From positions 1,302,001 through 1,366,000 of the forward strand of contig CAVYZK010000009.1 in the NCBI GenBank assembly GCA_963772935.1: a stretch of 64,000 bases of DNA. The letters run 5' to 3'. A program made the translations under genes and the position numbers. Under the pieces are notes generated by a model that was not told the DNA's origin, did not search any database, and was given only the letters and a program-made list of their open reading frames with translations. Every line of letters begins with the position of its first letter. Position 1 is the first letter of the stretch. Positions 47,163 to 56,693 of the stretch are shown piece by piece. This DNA comes from JANNNF01 sp963772935. GTDB lineage: Bacteria > Pseudomonadota > Alphaproteobacteria > Rhodobacterales > Rhodobacteraceae.

Positions 47163-49421
47163 TCAGCCCTCGATCTTGGTCAGATCGGCCACGCCACCAC
47201 AGATGGCACGGATACGGTGCAGCAGATTCAATCGGTTACGGCGCACGATGGCATTGTCGCTGTTCACCTGCACAGCGGTGAAAAACGCATCGACAGGGTG
47301 TCGCAGGCTGGCCATCGCGGCCATCGCGGCGGCGAAATCTTCCTGCGCCATCGCCGGGGTGATCTTCGCCTCTGCGGCATCAAGGGCGGTGAACAGCGCG
47401 CGTTCCTCATCGGTTTCCGCAAACTTGGGGTCCGCGCCGAAGGAGTATTCGACGCCATCCTTGGTTTCGGCTTGGGTCAGGATGGTATTGGCGCGCTTGA
47501 AGCCTTGCAGCAGGTTCGGCCCGTCGTCGGTTTTCAGGAACGCCGCCAGCGCCTCGGCCCGTTTGACCAGCAGCGTCAGATCATCATTGCCGGGCATGGC
47601 AAGGCAAGCGTCGATGATGTCATGGCGGATGCCCTGGTCCTTGAGGAACACCTTGAGGCGGTCGTGGAAGAAGGAGAGGAGGTCGAAGTGTCTTTGAACG
47701 TTACGTCATCCGCATTGACCTGTCGCATCTTCGCTGGCAGCTTTGATCGAGTGTGACGATCTAATATAACTTGCTCGATCTTCTTCGCAAGCTCGCCAAG
47801 ACCAACTTCCTGCATATTGCCTGCAAGATCGCCAATCGTCTCTCGAGCATTGTTGACGCATTGATACCCAGACATGTGGCTGCTACGCAATACGCATCTT
47901 GAGTACGAACCAGCGATCTGAGGTTCGCATCTGAACCGTACCCCATTCCCCACCACCAACCGAATAACCCCAAGCGCCGCCCGCCGCAGCGCAAAGGGGT
48001 CTTTGCTCCCCGTAGGCTTCTCGTCAATCGCCCAAAACCCCGTCAGCGTGTCGATCTTGTCGGCCAGCGCCACCGCCACCGATACCGGATCAGACGGCAC
48101 CGCATCGCTTGGCCCCAAGGGGCGAGTAGTGGTCCCGCGCCGCCAGTGCCACGGCCTCGGGCAACCCCGCCTCGCGGGCGTAGTACATGCCCATCAGCCC
48201 CTGCAATTCCGGGAACTCGCCGACCATGGCCGACCGCAAATCCGCCTTCGCCACCCGCGCTGCCTGTTCGGCCACATCCGCATCGGCCCCCACCAAGGGC
48301 GCAATCTCACGGGCCAGCGCCGCGATCCGTTCGACCCGGTCAAACTGCGACCCCAGTTTGTTGTGGAAGGTCACAGACTTAAGCCCCTCCAGCCATTCCC
48401 CCATCCCTGCCTTGGCCACCCGCAGATCATTGCCCCAAAAGAACGCGGCATCCGACAGCCGTGCCGACAGCACCTTCTGGTTGCCCTTCAGGATGGTCAC
48501 GCCGTGATCCACCGGGGCGGTGTTGGCGACGGTCACAAAGCCCTCTATCCGGCCCGTCTTGGGGTTCTTCACCGAAAAGAACTTCTGATGTTCGCGCATC
48601 GAGGTTTGCAGAACTTCCGCAGGCAGCCCCAGAAACGCGTCATCAATCCGCCCCATCAGCGGCACCGGCCATTCGACCAAGCCCGCCACTTCGGTCAGCA
48701 GCCCCGCGTCCGGCACCACTTCCATGCCAGCCGCAAAGGCCAGATTCTGCGCGCCCTGCCAGATCGCGGCCTCACGCTCGGCGCTATCCAGCACCACATG
48801 CGCGCGTTTCAGCTTCACGGCGTAATCGTCAAACGAGGTCACCGAAAACGCCCCCGGCGACAGGAAGCGATGGCCTTCGGTCACATCCGCCGCCACGATC
48901 CCGTCCACAGCCATCGGCACCACCCGCGCCCCGGCCTCATCGGACAGGATGCACAAAATGCGCTGCAACGGGCGCACCCATTTCAGCGTGCCGCTGCCCC
49001 ACCGCATCGACTTCGGCCAAGGAAAGCCCCGGATAACCCCTTCCAGAACCTCGGCAATAATCGCCTCAGCCCCGCGCCCCGGCTTTTCGACAACGGCGTA
49101 ATAAACCTGTGCCTTCTTCTCGTCCCGCAACACCAACTGGTCCAGCGACAAGCCCGTAGACCGCAAGAACCCCTCAATCGCCTGTGCAGGCGCATCGGCC
49201 CTTGGCCCCTTGCGTTCCTCGCGCACCGGGCGGCTTTCCGCCGTCAGCCCCTCAATCGCCAGCACCAACCGGCGCGGCGTAGAAAACACCCCCGCCCCCG
49301 CATAGGTCAGGCCCGCCTCGACCAACCCGTCCGTCACCAGACGCCGCAAATCTTCGCGCGCGCGGGCCTGCATCCGGGCGGGGATTTCTTCGGAAAACAG
49401 CTCGATCAACAGATCCGGCAT
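47163..49421 (-). CDS. glyS: Glycyl-tRNA synthetase beta subunit (two frame breaks and an anomalous insert)
   Basis: Beta chain of the heterotetrameric glycine-tRNA ligase. Canonical from MPDLLIELFSEEIPARMQAR through HRFLSPGAFSV and SMREHQKFFSVK to AARDHYSPLG. An extra base in the C-run at 48113-48116 then shifts the frame into PSDAVPSDPVSVAVALADK. After ALRRAALGVIRLVVGNGVR, about 80 residues (47690-47940) are unlike the family and low in G+C. Near 47690 a second shift (one base missing, or two extra) leads back to FDLLSFFHDRLKVFL and the normal C-terminus (NRLNLLHRIRAICGGVADL). As the gene is essential with glyQ, a broken copy is unlikely to be the biological state. Confidence 0.9.
47690..47940. 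other. Low-G+C anomalous segment inside glyS
   Basis: By hand count, 119 of 240 bases from 47701 to 47940 are G or C (about 50%), well below the surrounding genes. The glyS frame stays open across it and would encode RCEPQIAGSYSRC..., ...LGELAKKIEQVILDRHTRSK, which I do not recognise in GlyS. It ends at a frame break. Candidates: a lineage-specific insert in a variable loop, a transferred fragment, or a misassembly. Confidence 0.6.
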
Positions 49422-49424
49422 GGG

Positions 49425-49901
49425 TTAGTCCTTCAGATCGGCGTTCAGTTGGTTCCAGGCATAGGCGCGGCCATCGGGGAAAACGGCCACCACCCGGTCC
49501 ACGCCGGGGTGGATGTTGGCCTCGGACAGAAAGGCAATCGCCTCGCCCCCCTCCAGCGCCGCGCCGATGCGGGTGGCGTCAAAGCAGTCGAACCAGCCCG
49601 GCGCGATCAGCGGTTCGGCCTTGTCGTAGACCTTGTAGGTCTCGGTCAGCAGGCCCTGCGACAGCGGCGTGGTGAAACAGGCGCGGAACCGCAAGGGCGA
49701 ACTGTCGGCATCAATCCCGGTCACATCGTTGGCCACGATCACTTCCGGTGTGGCCCCGGCAATCGGGGTCAGGCGGATCTCAGAGCCGGGGGTAAAGGCC
49801 ACGGGCGTGTAAAACGCATAGACCTGCAAGTAATAGACGGCCGCACCGACCACTGCCGCCACTGTCACGATAGCCCCCACTGCAACTTTACCGACATTCA
49901 C
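49425..49901 (-). CDS. DUF6446 family membrane-anchored protein
   Basis: 158 residues, GTG start at 49901 overlapping the glyQ stop (GTGA). One N-terminal anchor (VAVGAIVTVAAVVGAAVYYLQ) followed by a periplasmic part with the family text YAFYTPVAF, GIDADSSPLRFRACFTTPLS, APGWFDCFDA and VVAVFPDGRAYAW. Function unknown. It is regularly placed between glyQ and glyS in Rhodobacteraceae to my recollection, which here is seen directly: glyQ-DUF6446-glyS with 3-4 base junctions. Confidence 0.85.
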   Translation of the reverse strand: MNVGKVAVGAIVTVAAVVGAAVYYLQVYAFYTPVAFTPGSEIRLTPIAGATPEVIVANDVTGIDADSSPLRFRACFTTPLSQGLLTETYKVYDKAEPLIAPGWFDCFDATRIGAALEGGEAIAFLSEANIHPGVDRVVAVFPDGRAYAWNQLNADLKD

Positions 49902-50840
49902 GCGGCCACCTCTGCATCCGCGCCAGCCTCGGTCAGGCGGAACGCATCGGCGCAGCGTTTGGCCAAGGCGCGGACCCGGCCGATATAGGCCTGCCGTTCG
50001 GTCACCGAAATCACGCCGCGCGCGTCCAGCAGGTTGAACAGATGGCTCGCCTTGATGCACTGGTCATAGGCCGGATGCGCCATCACGATGGTGCGGCCTG
50101 CGCGGTCGGGCTGGGCGGCGGTCAGGATGCGGTCACATTCGGCCTCGGCATCCACAAAGTGTTGCAGCAGCATGGCGGTATCGGCCTGATCGAAGTTCCA
50201 GCGGCTGTATTCCTGTTCGGTCTGCCGGAAGATATCGCCATAGGTCAGCGGCGTCGGGCTGGCGGGGTCGTTGAAGGCCATGTCCATCACATGATCCACG
50301 CCCAGCACATACATCGCCAGCCGCTCCAACCCGTAGGTCAGCTCGCCGGAAACCGGGCGGCAATCATGGCCGCCGACCTGCTGGAAATAGGTGAACTGCG
50401 ACACTTCCATGCCGTCGCACCACACTTCCCAGCCCAGACCCCAAGCACCCAAGCGTGGGGCTTTCCCAGTCGTCCTCGACAAAGCGGATGTCATGCACCG
50501 ACGCATCAATCCCGATGGCGGCCAGCGACCCCAGATACAGCGCCTGCAAATCGGGCGGCGAGGGTTTGATGATCACCTGATACTGATAGTAGTGCTGCAA
50601 GCGGTTGGGGTTTTCACCATAGCGCCCGTCGGTCGGGCGGCGGCTGGGCTGCACATAGGCCGCAGCCCAAGGCTTGGTCCCCAAAGACCGCAGCGTGGTG
50701 GCCGGGTGAAAGGTGCCTGCCCCCACCTCCATGTCATAGGGTTGCAGGATGGCGCAGCCCTTGGACGCCCAATAGGCTTGCAGCCGAAGAATAATCTCCT
50801 GAAACGAGCGTGGGGCAGTGGTATCGGTGGTTCCGGCCAT
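49898..50840 (-). CDS. glyQ: Glycyl-tRNA synthetase alpha subunit (frameshifted)
   Basis: 313 residues after correction. Alpha chain carries the aminoacylation site with glyS beta. N-terminus SFQEIILRLQAYWASKGCAI, QPYDMEVGAGTFHPATTLR and YVQPSRRPTDGRYGENPNRL are the class II motifs of GlyQ. After EDDWESPTLG one extra base near 50447 shifts the frame; the rest resumes at AWGLGWEVWCDGMEVSQFTY and runs to the end. First gene of glyQ-DUF6446-glyS. An essential gene, so the frameshift is probably an error. Confidence 0.93.
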
Positions 50841-51010
50841 CGGGCAACCCTTCGGATGAGGTGCCCTTCCCTAGCCAAGTGCCAGCCAAGGGTCAATTCC
50901 CCGTGGGCGCGCAGGGGTTGGCCCTTGCCCTCGCAAGGCGCATGGATAATGTGACGATTTAGTAATCGTCGCCGGGCCTTTGCCGCCCGACAATCAGGGA
51001 TTGTTCCGTA

Positions 51011-52796
51011 ATGACCGCCTTTCTGACCCGAATTTCCATCGTTCTGACGCTGTTTATGGCCGCTGCTGACCAGTGCGGCCCACGCGCAGGAACAGGTCTG
51101 GGTGCAGATAGAGGCGCTGCCATCGGTTGGTGAGGCGCAAGACCGTGCCCGCGCCTATGCGGCCGTGTTTCCCGAAACGGTGGGGTACAGGCTGCCATCA
51201 GGCTGGTATGCCTTGGCACTTGGCCCGTATTCGGTGGCGGAAGGGGCCGCGCAACTGAACGCGCTGCGGCGGGAAAACCTGATCCCGCGTGACAGCTTTA
51301 TCGCCTATGGCAATGATTTCCGCGACCAGTTCTGGCCTATCGGTGGTGCCGTTGCCCCGATTGAACCCGCAGTCACCCCCGTTGCCCCACCCGAGGCGAT
51401 CACCGAAGCCCCGCTGGATGCAGCCCCCACAACGGCCCCCACGCTGGAACCCGCCCCCGTTGTGGTGGTTGAGGAAACCCCAGCCGAAGCCCGCCGTGCC
51501 GAGGCTACCCTCACCCGCGAAGACCGGCAGCTTTTGCAAACCGCGCTGCAATGGTTTGGCCATTACAGCAGCACCATCGACGGCGATTTCGGCCCCGGCA
51601 CCCGTGGCTCGATGGCCGCGTGGCAGACCGCCATGGGGCTGGAAGAAACGGGCATCCTGACCACGACGCAGCGCGCCACCCTGCTGAACAGCTATCAGGC
51701 GGAACTGGCCGAATTCGGCTTTGCCACGGTCAACGAGATTGAATCCGGCATCGACATCACCCTGCCCACCGCTTTGGTCGAATTTGACCATTACGAGCCG
51801 CCCTTCGTGCATTTCCGTGCCAAAAACGGATCCGACCTGTCGGTGATCCTGATCTCGGAACCCGGCGATCAGGCCACGCTTTATGGCCTCTATGACGTGT
51901 TGCAAACGCTGGAAATCATGCCCCTTACCGGCGAGCGCAGTCGCAACGAACGCTCTTTCACCCTGCGCGGCACCTCGGCCACGGTGGACAGCACCGCTTA
52001 TGCCGAATTGAAGGGCGGGCTGGTCAAGGGCTGGATTCTGGTCTCCACCCCCGGAAACGCTGCGCGCAATACGCGGATCGTATCGGCCATGCAGTCCAGC
52101 TTTGCCCCCACCGGTGAACGCGCGCTGGACCCCGGCATGGTGCCGATGGACGCCGCCGCCAAACGCGGGCTTCTGTCGGGGCTAGAGGTCCGCCGCCCCC
52201 GCCTGTCGCGGTCGGGCTTTTATATCAACGCCACAGGGTCGGTGCTGACAACGGCAGAGGCTGTGCAATCCTGTGGCCGCATCACCATCGACCGCGCCTA
52301 TGACGCCGATGTGACCCTGACCGATCCGGCGCTTGGCCTTGCCGTCCTCACCCCCCGCACGCCCTTGTCGCCGCCCGCTGTGGCCGGGTTCCAGACCGGG
52401 GCTGACCGCATCGGCGGCGATATCGCGGCATCGGGCTATTCGTATGAGGATAAACTGCCGTCCCCCGTGCTCAGCTTTGGCACGTTGGAGGAAGCGACCG
52501 GCCTGAACGGCGAGGCCGGGGTGAAACGCCTGACGCTGACCGCCCTGCCCGGCGATGCCGGTGGCCCGGTGGTCGATGGCACGGGTGCTGTGATCGGCAT
52601 GCTGCTGCCCGCCGCTGCGGGGGGCAAGCAACTGCCCGCCGATGTGGCCTTTGCGGCGGCCGCCTCTGCGCTGACAGCCCGCCTGACCAGCGCCGGGATC
52701 ACCCCCAACGCAGCCGCTCCGGGCGGCGCGCTTGCCCCCGAGGATTTGTCGCGGCTTGCCAATGGCATGACAGTGCTGGTGTCGTGCTGGGACTGA
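51011..52796 (+). CDS. SPOR / peptidoglycan-binding / trypsin-like pseudo-protease (frameshifted in signal peptide)
   Basis: About 594 residues. ATG 51011 starts MTAFLTRISIVLTLFMAA; one extra base at 51062-51065 disrupts the signal peptide, which should continue LTSAAHAQEQVWVQIEALP. Domain order: a SPOR-like region (GEAQDRARAYAAVFPETVGY, GWYALALGPYS), a Pro/Ala-rich linker, a peptidoglycan-binding_1 domain (LQWFGHYSSTIDGDFGPGTR, TGILTTTQRATLL), and a C-terminal trypsin-like domain. The catalytic serine motif GDSGGP reads GDAGGP (Ala codon 52557-52559), so protease activity is doubtful. Likely a periplasmic, wall-associated protein. Confidence 0.85.
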
Positions 52797-52826
52797 ACTT
52801 GAAGACCGGTTTGGGCGTCATTCGTA

Positions 52827-52847
52827 GGATGGGCAATCTGCCCATCC
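52827..52847. terminator. Convergent hairpin after the SPOR protein and trkH
   Basis: Stem GGATGGGCA (52827-52835) / TGCCCATCC (52839-52847), 3-base loop, between converging genes; followed by TC-AAAA on plus, giving a weak U-tract on minus. Confidence 0.65.
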
Positions 52848-52868
52848 TCAAAACCGCCCCATAAAACC

Positions 52869-54317
52869 CTACCGCCGCCAGAATGCCGGCAGCACCAGCA
52901 CCAGGATCGCCAGCAACCCCAACCGCCCCATCAGCATCGCCAGCGTCATGATGAAAATTCCGCCCTGCGGAAAGTCGATGAACGTGCCGGTCCGTTCCAC
53001 CAGCGGGCCAAAGCCGTAGCCGATGTTGCCAAGCGCCGTCCACACCGCGAACAGCGCCGACACTGTATCGACCCCCAACAACGTCATCGCCACCGTCAGC
53101 ACACCCAGAATGACGATATACCCGGCGATGAACATGATCAGCGCGTTGATCACATCATCATCCACCGTGCGGCCTTCATATTTCACCGGGTCGATGCTGT
53201 CGGGCAGGCTGATCCGCCGGATTTCGCGCCGCAGCGCCGCCATGGCGATCTGCACGCGGAACACCGTCAATCCCGCCGAGCTTGACCCCGAACAGGCCCC
53301 GATCACCCCCACGAGGAACGCCACCACCAGCATGAACCCGCCCCAGGTGGGAAAGCTGCCCGAAAAGAACCCGGTCGAGGACATGATCGAGGTCAGGTTG
53401 AACAGGCTTTCGCGGAACGCAGGCTCCCACGCCATGCCGGTGGTCAGCACCTGCCAAACCGTCACCATCACCACTGCCGTACCCAGCCAGCGCAGATAGG
53501 CCTGCACCTGACTGTCGCGCATCAGCGGCCCGGAGGCCCCGTTCACCAGTTGCACATAGCGGATATAGGGCAAGCTGCCCAGGATCATGAACAGCGCCCC
53601 CACGTATTCGCCCGCGCCCGCGTATTTGTTGAACGACACGTCCATCGGCGCAAAACCACCCGTGGCAATGGTCGCCATGGCAACGACAATCGCATCCAGC
53701 TCTGTCATCCCGACGGCCAGATAGCAGATCATGCACGCAAGCGTCAGCCCGGCATACACCCCCAGCAACTGCCGCGCGATATCGGTCGCGCGGGGCAAGG
53801 CCTTGCCAAAGGTATCAAACCCTTCGGTGCGGAAAAACTGCATACCGCCCACCCGCATCAGCGGCAGAAAGATCATCGCGATAAAGGCGATGCCAAGCCC
53901 GCCCAGCCAGTTCAGCATCCCCCGCCACAGGTTCATCCCCGGCGGCAGATCATCCAACCCGAAAATCACCGTGGCCCCTGTGGTGGTAATCCCCGACACC
54001 GCCTCAAAATACGCGTTGTGAAACGCCAGTCCCGGCGCACCCAGATAGAACGGCAGGGCCCCGAACCCCGGCACCAGCACCCAGATGCCCGCCGTCAGCA
54101 GATAGGCCTGCCGCGTGTCCAGCGACCGGCCCAGCGAATTGGCGGTGGCAAAAGACAGCGCCCCGCCGACCACCCCGGTGATCACGGCGCATTGCAGAAA
54201 CTTCAGCCCGTTCTCCAGCCCCGCCCGCCAATCGACAATAGCAGGTGCCAGCATCAGGATCGCCAGAACGATCAGGATGCGGCCAATGACATAAGCGACG
54301 GGTCGGATATCCACCAT
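52869..54317 (-). CDS. trkH: Potassium uptake protein TrkH
   Basis: 482 residues from ATG 54317 (MVDIRPVAYVIGRILIVLAI). Membrane subunit of Trk-type K+ uptake, working with TrkA. Ten or so helices with four pore-loop segments: AVSGITTTGATVI, MATIATGGFAPMDVSFNKY, NLTSIMSSTGFFSGSFPTWG, and WTALGNIGYGFGPL, the last three holding the glycine filter positions. trkA is not in the window. Followed by a convergent hairpin. Confidence 0.94.
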   Translation of the reverse strand: MVDIRPVAYVIGRILIVLAILMLAPAIVDWRAGLENGLKFLQCAVITGVVGGALSFATANSLGRSLDTRQAYLLTAGIWVLVPGFGALPFYLGAPGLAFHNAYFEAVSGITTTGATVIFGLDDLPPGMNLWRGMLNWLGGLGIAFIAMIFLPLMRVGGMQFFRTEGFDTFGKALPRATDIARQLLGVYAGLTLACMICYLAVGMTELDAIVVAMATIATGGFAPMDVSFNKYAGAGEYVGALFMILGSLPYIRYVQLVNGASGPLMRDSQVQAYLRWLGTAVVMVTVWQVLTTGMAWEPAFRESLFNLTSIMSSTGFFSGSFPTWGGFMLVVAFLVGVIGACSGSSSAGLTVFRVQIAMAALRREIRRISLPDSIDPVKYEGRTVDDDVINALIMFIAGYIVILGVLTVAMTLLGVDTVSALFAVWTALGNIGYGFGPLVERTGTFIDFPQGGIFIMTLAMLMGRLGLLAILVLVLPAFWRR

Positions 54318-54495
54318 GATGGGTTCAGCGGTAGCCGCGCCCCCGGCAAAGGTCAATCACTGCGGATCGCGCGCGGTGCAGGTTCCGTTTGCACCCTTTT
54401 TGCCTCGCAATTCCACCGCTGCAAACACCCGCAGTAAACCGCCCTGAAAATGCACAGCGCCAAGCCTTTGACGCGCCGTCACAAAATTTCCTTTC

Positions 54496-54529
54496 TTACT
54501 TCACAACTTTTGTATAATTTATGAAGTAA
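54496..54529 (+). promoter_or_regulatory. Promoter and operator of the sugar operon
   Basis: Perfect inverted repeat TTACTTCA (54496-54503) / TGAAGTAA (54522-54529) with an 18-base spacer that contains a consensus -10 box TATAAT (54513-54518). A bound regulator, plausibly the RpiR protein encoded in the same operon, would cover the promoter. GGAGGG (54531-54536) and ATG 54543 follow. Confidence 0.65.
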
Positions 54530-54542
54530 CGGAGGGAATCAC

Positions 54543-55535
54543 ATGCTCGGACACAGCTTTGCCACGCGGATCAATTCTTTTGCTTCGGGGGCCACGGACT
54601 ATTGGCCAAACCTGTCGGGCAAGCCGTCCCTGCAACAGATGGTCGCCCGTGCGGCCACGGTGCCGGGACTGACCGAACTGGACCTGAACTATCCCGATCA
54701 CGTCGGCGAGGACGCCCTGAAAGTGGCCGCTGCCGTGCGCAACGAAGGCCTCGCCATTTCGGGCCTTGCCATGCGCTACTACTCCAACCCCGCCTACAAA
54801 CGCGGTGCCTTCACCAACCCCGATCCTGCTGTGCGGCGTGAGGCGATTGACCTGACCAAGCGCGGCATCGACGCCGCCCGCGCCATGGGTGCGCCGATGA
54901 TGACCCTGTGGCTGGGGCAGGACGGCTTTGATTACGCCTTCCAATGCGACTACCCCGCCCTGTGGGAGGCTGAGATTGCAGGCATCGCCGAAGTGGCCGC
55001 CCATGACCCGGACTGCATGATTTCCATCGAATATAAGCCAAATGAACCAAGGTCTTACTCTGTTCTTCCCGATGCCGCCACCACCCTGCTGGCGATCAAG
55101 GAAGTCGGGGCCAAAAACCTGGGCGTCACCATCGACTTCGCCCATTCGCTCTATGCCGATGAACAGCCCGCCTTTGCCGCCGCGATGATCCTGCGCCATT
55201 CGCGCCTGCTGGGCCTGCACCTGAACGACGGCTATGGCAAGCGCGATGACGGGCTGATGGTCGGGGCTGTCCACGAACAAAAGACGCTGGAACTGCTGCG
55301 CGAGGTGCGTCGCGGCGGCTTTGACGGCGCGATCTATTTTGACACCTTCCCCGATGCTTCGGGGCTGGACCCGGTGGCCGAATGTGCCGCCAACATCCGC
55401 ACCGTCCGTCGCATGCTGGATGCCGCCGCCCGGATGGACGGCGACAACCTGCTGGCCGACGCGCAAAGCCGCCAGGACCCGGTCGTGGCGCAAGAGGTGG
55501 CCCGGCTGGCCCTTGCGGGGGCCACCGCCGCATAA
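54543..55535 (+). CDS. Sugar phosphate isomerase/epimerase, TIM-barrel
   Basis: 330-residue xylose-isomerase-like TIM barrel (AP endonuclease family 2 superfamily). Barrel acidic and His residues that usually bind a divalent metal appear in MISIEYKPNEPRSY, GVTIDFAHSLYADEQ, GLHLNDGYGKRDDGLMVG and GAIYFDTFPD. Starts the sugar importer operon, so it probably isomerises the imported or phosphorylated sugar. The substrate is not defined by the sequence; related enzymes act on rhamnose, tagatose, inositol derivatives and others. Confidence 0.85.
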   Translation: MLGHSFATRINSFASGATDYWPNLSGKPSLQQMVARAATVPGLTELDLNYPDHVGEDALKVAAAVRNEGLAISGLAMRYYSNPAYKRGAFTNPDPAVRREAIDLTKRGIDAARAMGAPMMTLWLGQDGFDYAFQCDYPALWEAEIAGIAEVAAHDPDCMISIEYKPNEPRSYSVLPDAATTLLAIKEVGAKNLGVTIDFAHSLYADEQPAFAAAMILRHSRLLGLHLNDGYGKRDDGLMVGAVHEQKTLELLREVRRGGFDGAIYFDTFPDASGLDPVAECAANIRTVRRMLDAAARMDGDNLLADAQSRQDPVVAQEVARLALAGATAA

Positions 55536-55581
55536 CTTTACAAAACTACTCAATACTGTGTTGAAAACGGGAGGAAACCAT

Positions 55582-56631
55582 ATGCAACACGTTCTCAAGG
55601 GGGCTGCGGCCCTGACGGCTTTTGCCATGACCATCGGCATGGCGGCGGCGCAGGATCTTGCCCCGCTGAATTCCGACAGCGAACCGGATCGCATGGATTG
55701 GTCCGAGCTTGACGCCAAGTTCGGCCCCCTGCCCGCCCCTGCGGCTGGCACCAAAGTCGGTGGCGTGTCGAAAACCCTGACCAACGAATACTGGCGCTCG
55801 CTCGGCGAAGGCTACGCCAATGTCGCAGGCAAACTGGGCATCGAGTTTGTCTATCAGGCCGCCCAGTCCGAAGGCGACCAGTTGGGCCAGTTGTCCATCG
55901 CGGAAACCCTGATCAGCCAGGGCTTCAACGCCCTGCTGCTGTCGCCGCAAACTGACGCCAACCTGATCCCGGCGGTGGAAAAGGCCGCAGCGGCAGGCAT
56001 CCCGGTGCTGAACGTCAATGACGCGGTTATTCCGTCGGCGAAAAACTACGTCGGCAACGTGCAAAAGGGCAACGGCGCAAACGTCGCCCAATGGTTCATC
56101 GACAACGTGCCCGCCGGTGGCAAGGTGGCCGTGATCGAAGGCCAACCCGGCGTCTATGCCGCAGGTCAGCGCACCGCAGGCTTCACCGAAACCATCACCG
56201 CCGCTGGCAAGTTTGAAGTGGTGGCCTCCGTCCCCGCGAACTGGAGCCGGGAAGAAGCCTTCAACGCAGCCACCACCATCCTTCAGCAATACCCTGACAT
56301 GATTGGCTTTTACGCCAACAATGACGGTATGGCTCTGGGCGTGGTCGAGGCTGTGAAGGCCGCAGGCAAGGCCGAACAGGTTGCCGTGTTCGGCACCGAC
56401 GGCATTTCCGACGCCTACGCCGCCATCCGTGCAGGCGATCTGACCGGCACTGTCGACAGCTTCCCCGTGCTGACCGGCGAGATTGCGTTGGAGGTGGCCT
56501 TGCGTCTGATGGCGGGTCAGGCCCTGCCGCGTGTGGTGGCAACACCGCAAGCCCTGATCACCAAAGACAATGTCGAAACCTATGCCACTTCGGACATGAC
56601 GGCCCTGCGCGCCGCCCTGATGCCGAAGTAA
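55582..56631 (+). CDS. Sugar ABC transporter substrate-binding protein
   Basis: 349 residues from ATG 55582 after a GGGAGGAAACC ribosome site; signal peptide MQHVLKGAAALTAFAMTIGM...AAA. Periplasmic binding protein of the ribose/galactose (PBP1) class: VGGVSKTLTNEYWRSLGEGY, SQGFNALLLSPQTDANLIPA, GFYANNDGMALGVVEAVK and VAVFGTDGISDAYAAI. The ligand is probably a pentose or polyol, judged only by family. A terminator-like hairpin follows, as with choX. Confidence 0.9.
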   Translation: MQHVLKGAAALTAFAMTIGMAAAQDLAPLNSDSEPDRMDWSELDAKFGPLPAPAAGTKVGGVSKTLTNEYWRSLGEGYANVAGKLGIEFVYQAAQSEGDQLGQLSIAETLISQGFNALLLSPQTDANLIPAVEKAAAAGIPVLNVNDAVIPSAKNYVGNVQKGNGANVAQWFIDNVPAGGKVAVIEGQPGVYAAGQRTAGFTETITAAGKFEVVASVPANWSREEAFNAATTILQQYPDMIGFYANNDGMALGVVEAVKAAGKAEQVAVFGTDGISDAYAAIRAGDLTGTVDSFPVLTGEIALEVALRLMAGQALPRVVATPQALITKDNVETYATSDMTALRAALMPK

Positions 56632-56640
56632 GCATACCAA

Positions 56641-56675
56641 GGCCCGCCGCGCTCCCCGGCGGGCCACCCTTTTCC
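56641..56675 (+). terminator. Intra-operon attenuating hairpin after the sugar-binding protein
   Basis: Stem GGCCCGCCG (56641-56649) / CGGCGGGCC (56657-56665), then ACCCTTTT. It probably raises binding-protein message over the downstream ATPase and permease. Confidence 0.75.
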
Positions 56676-56693
56676 CCCGATCGGACTCTCATC

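Noticed and set aside
48003..49988. Plus-strand open frame of 661 codons opposite glyS
   Set aside because: Antisense to a conserved synthetase gene and spans its frame break without any family signal.
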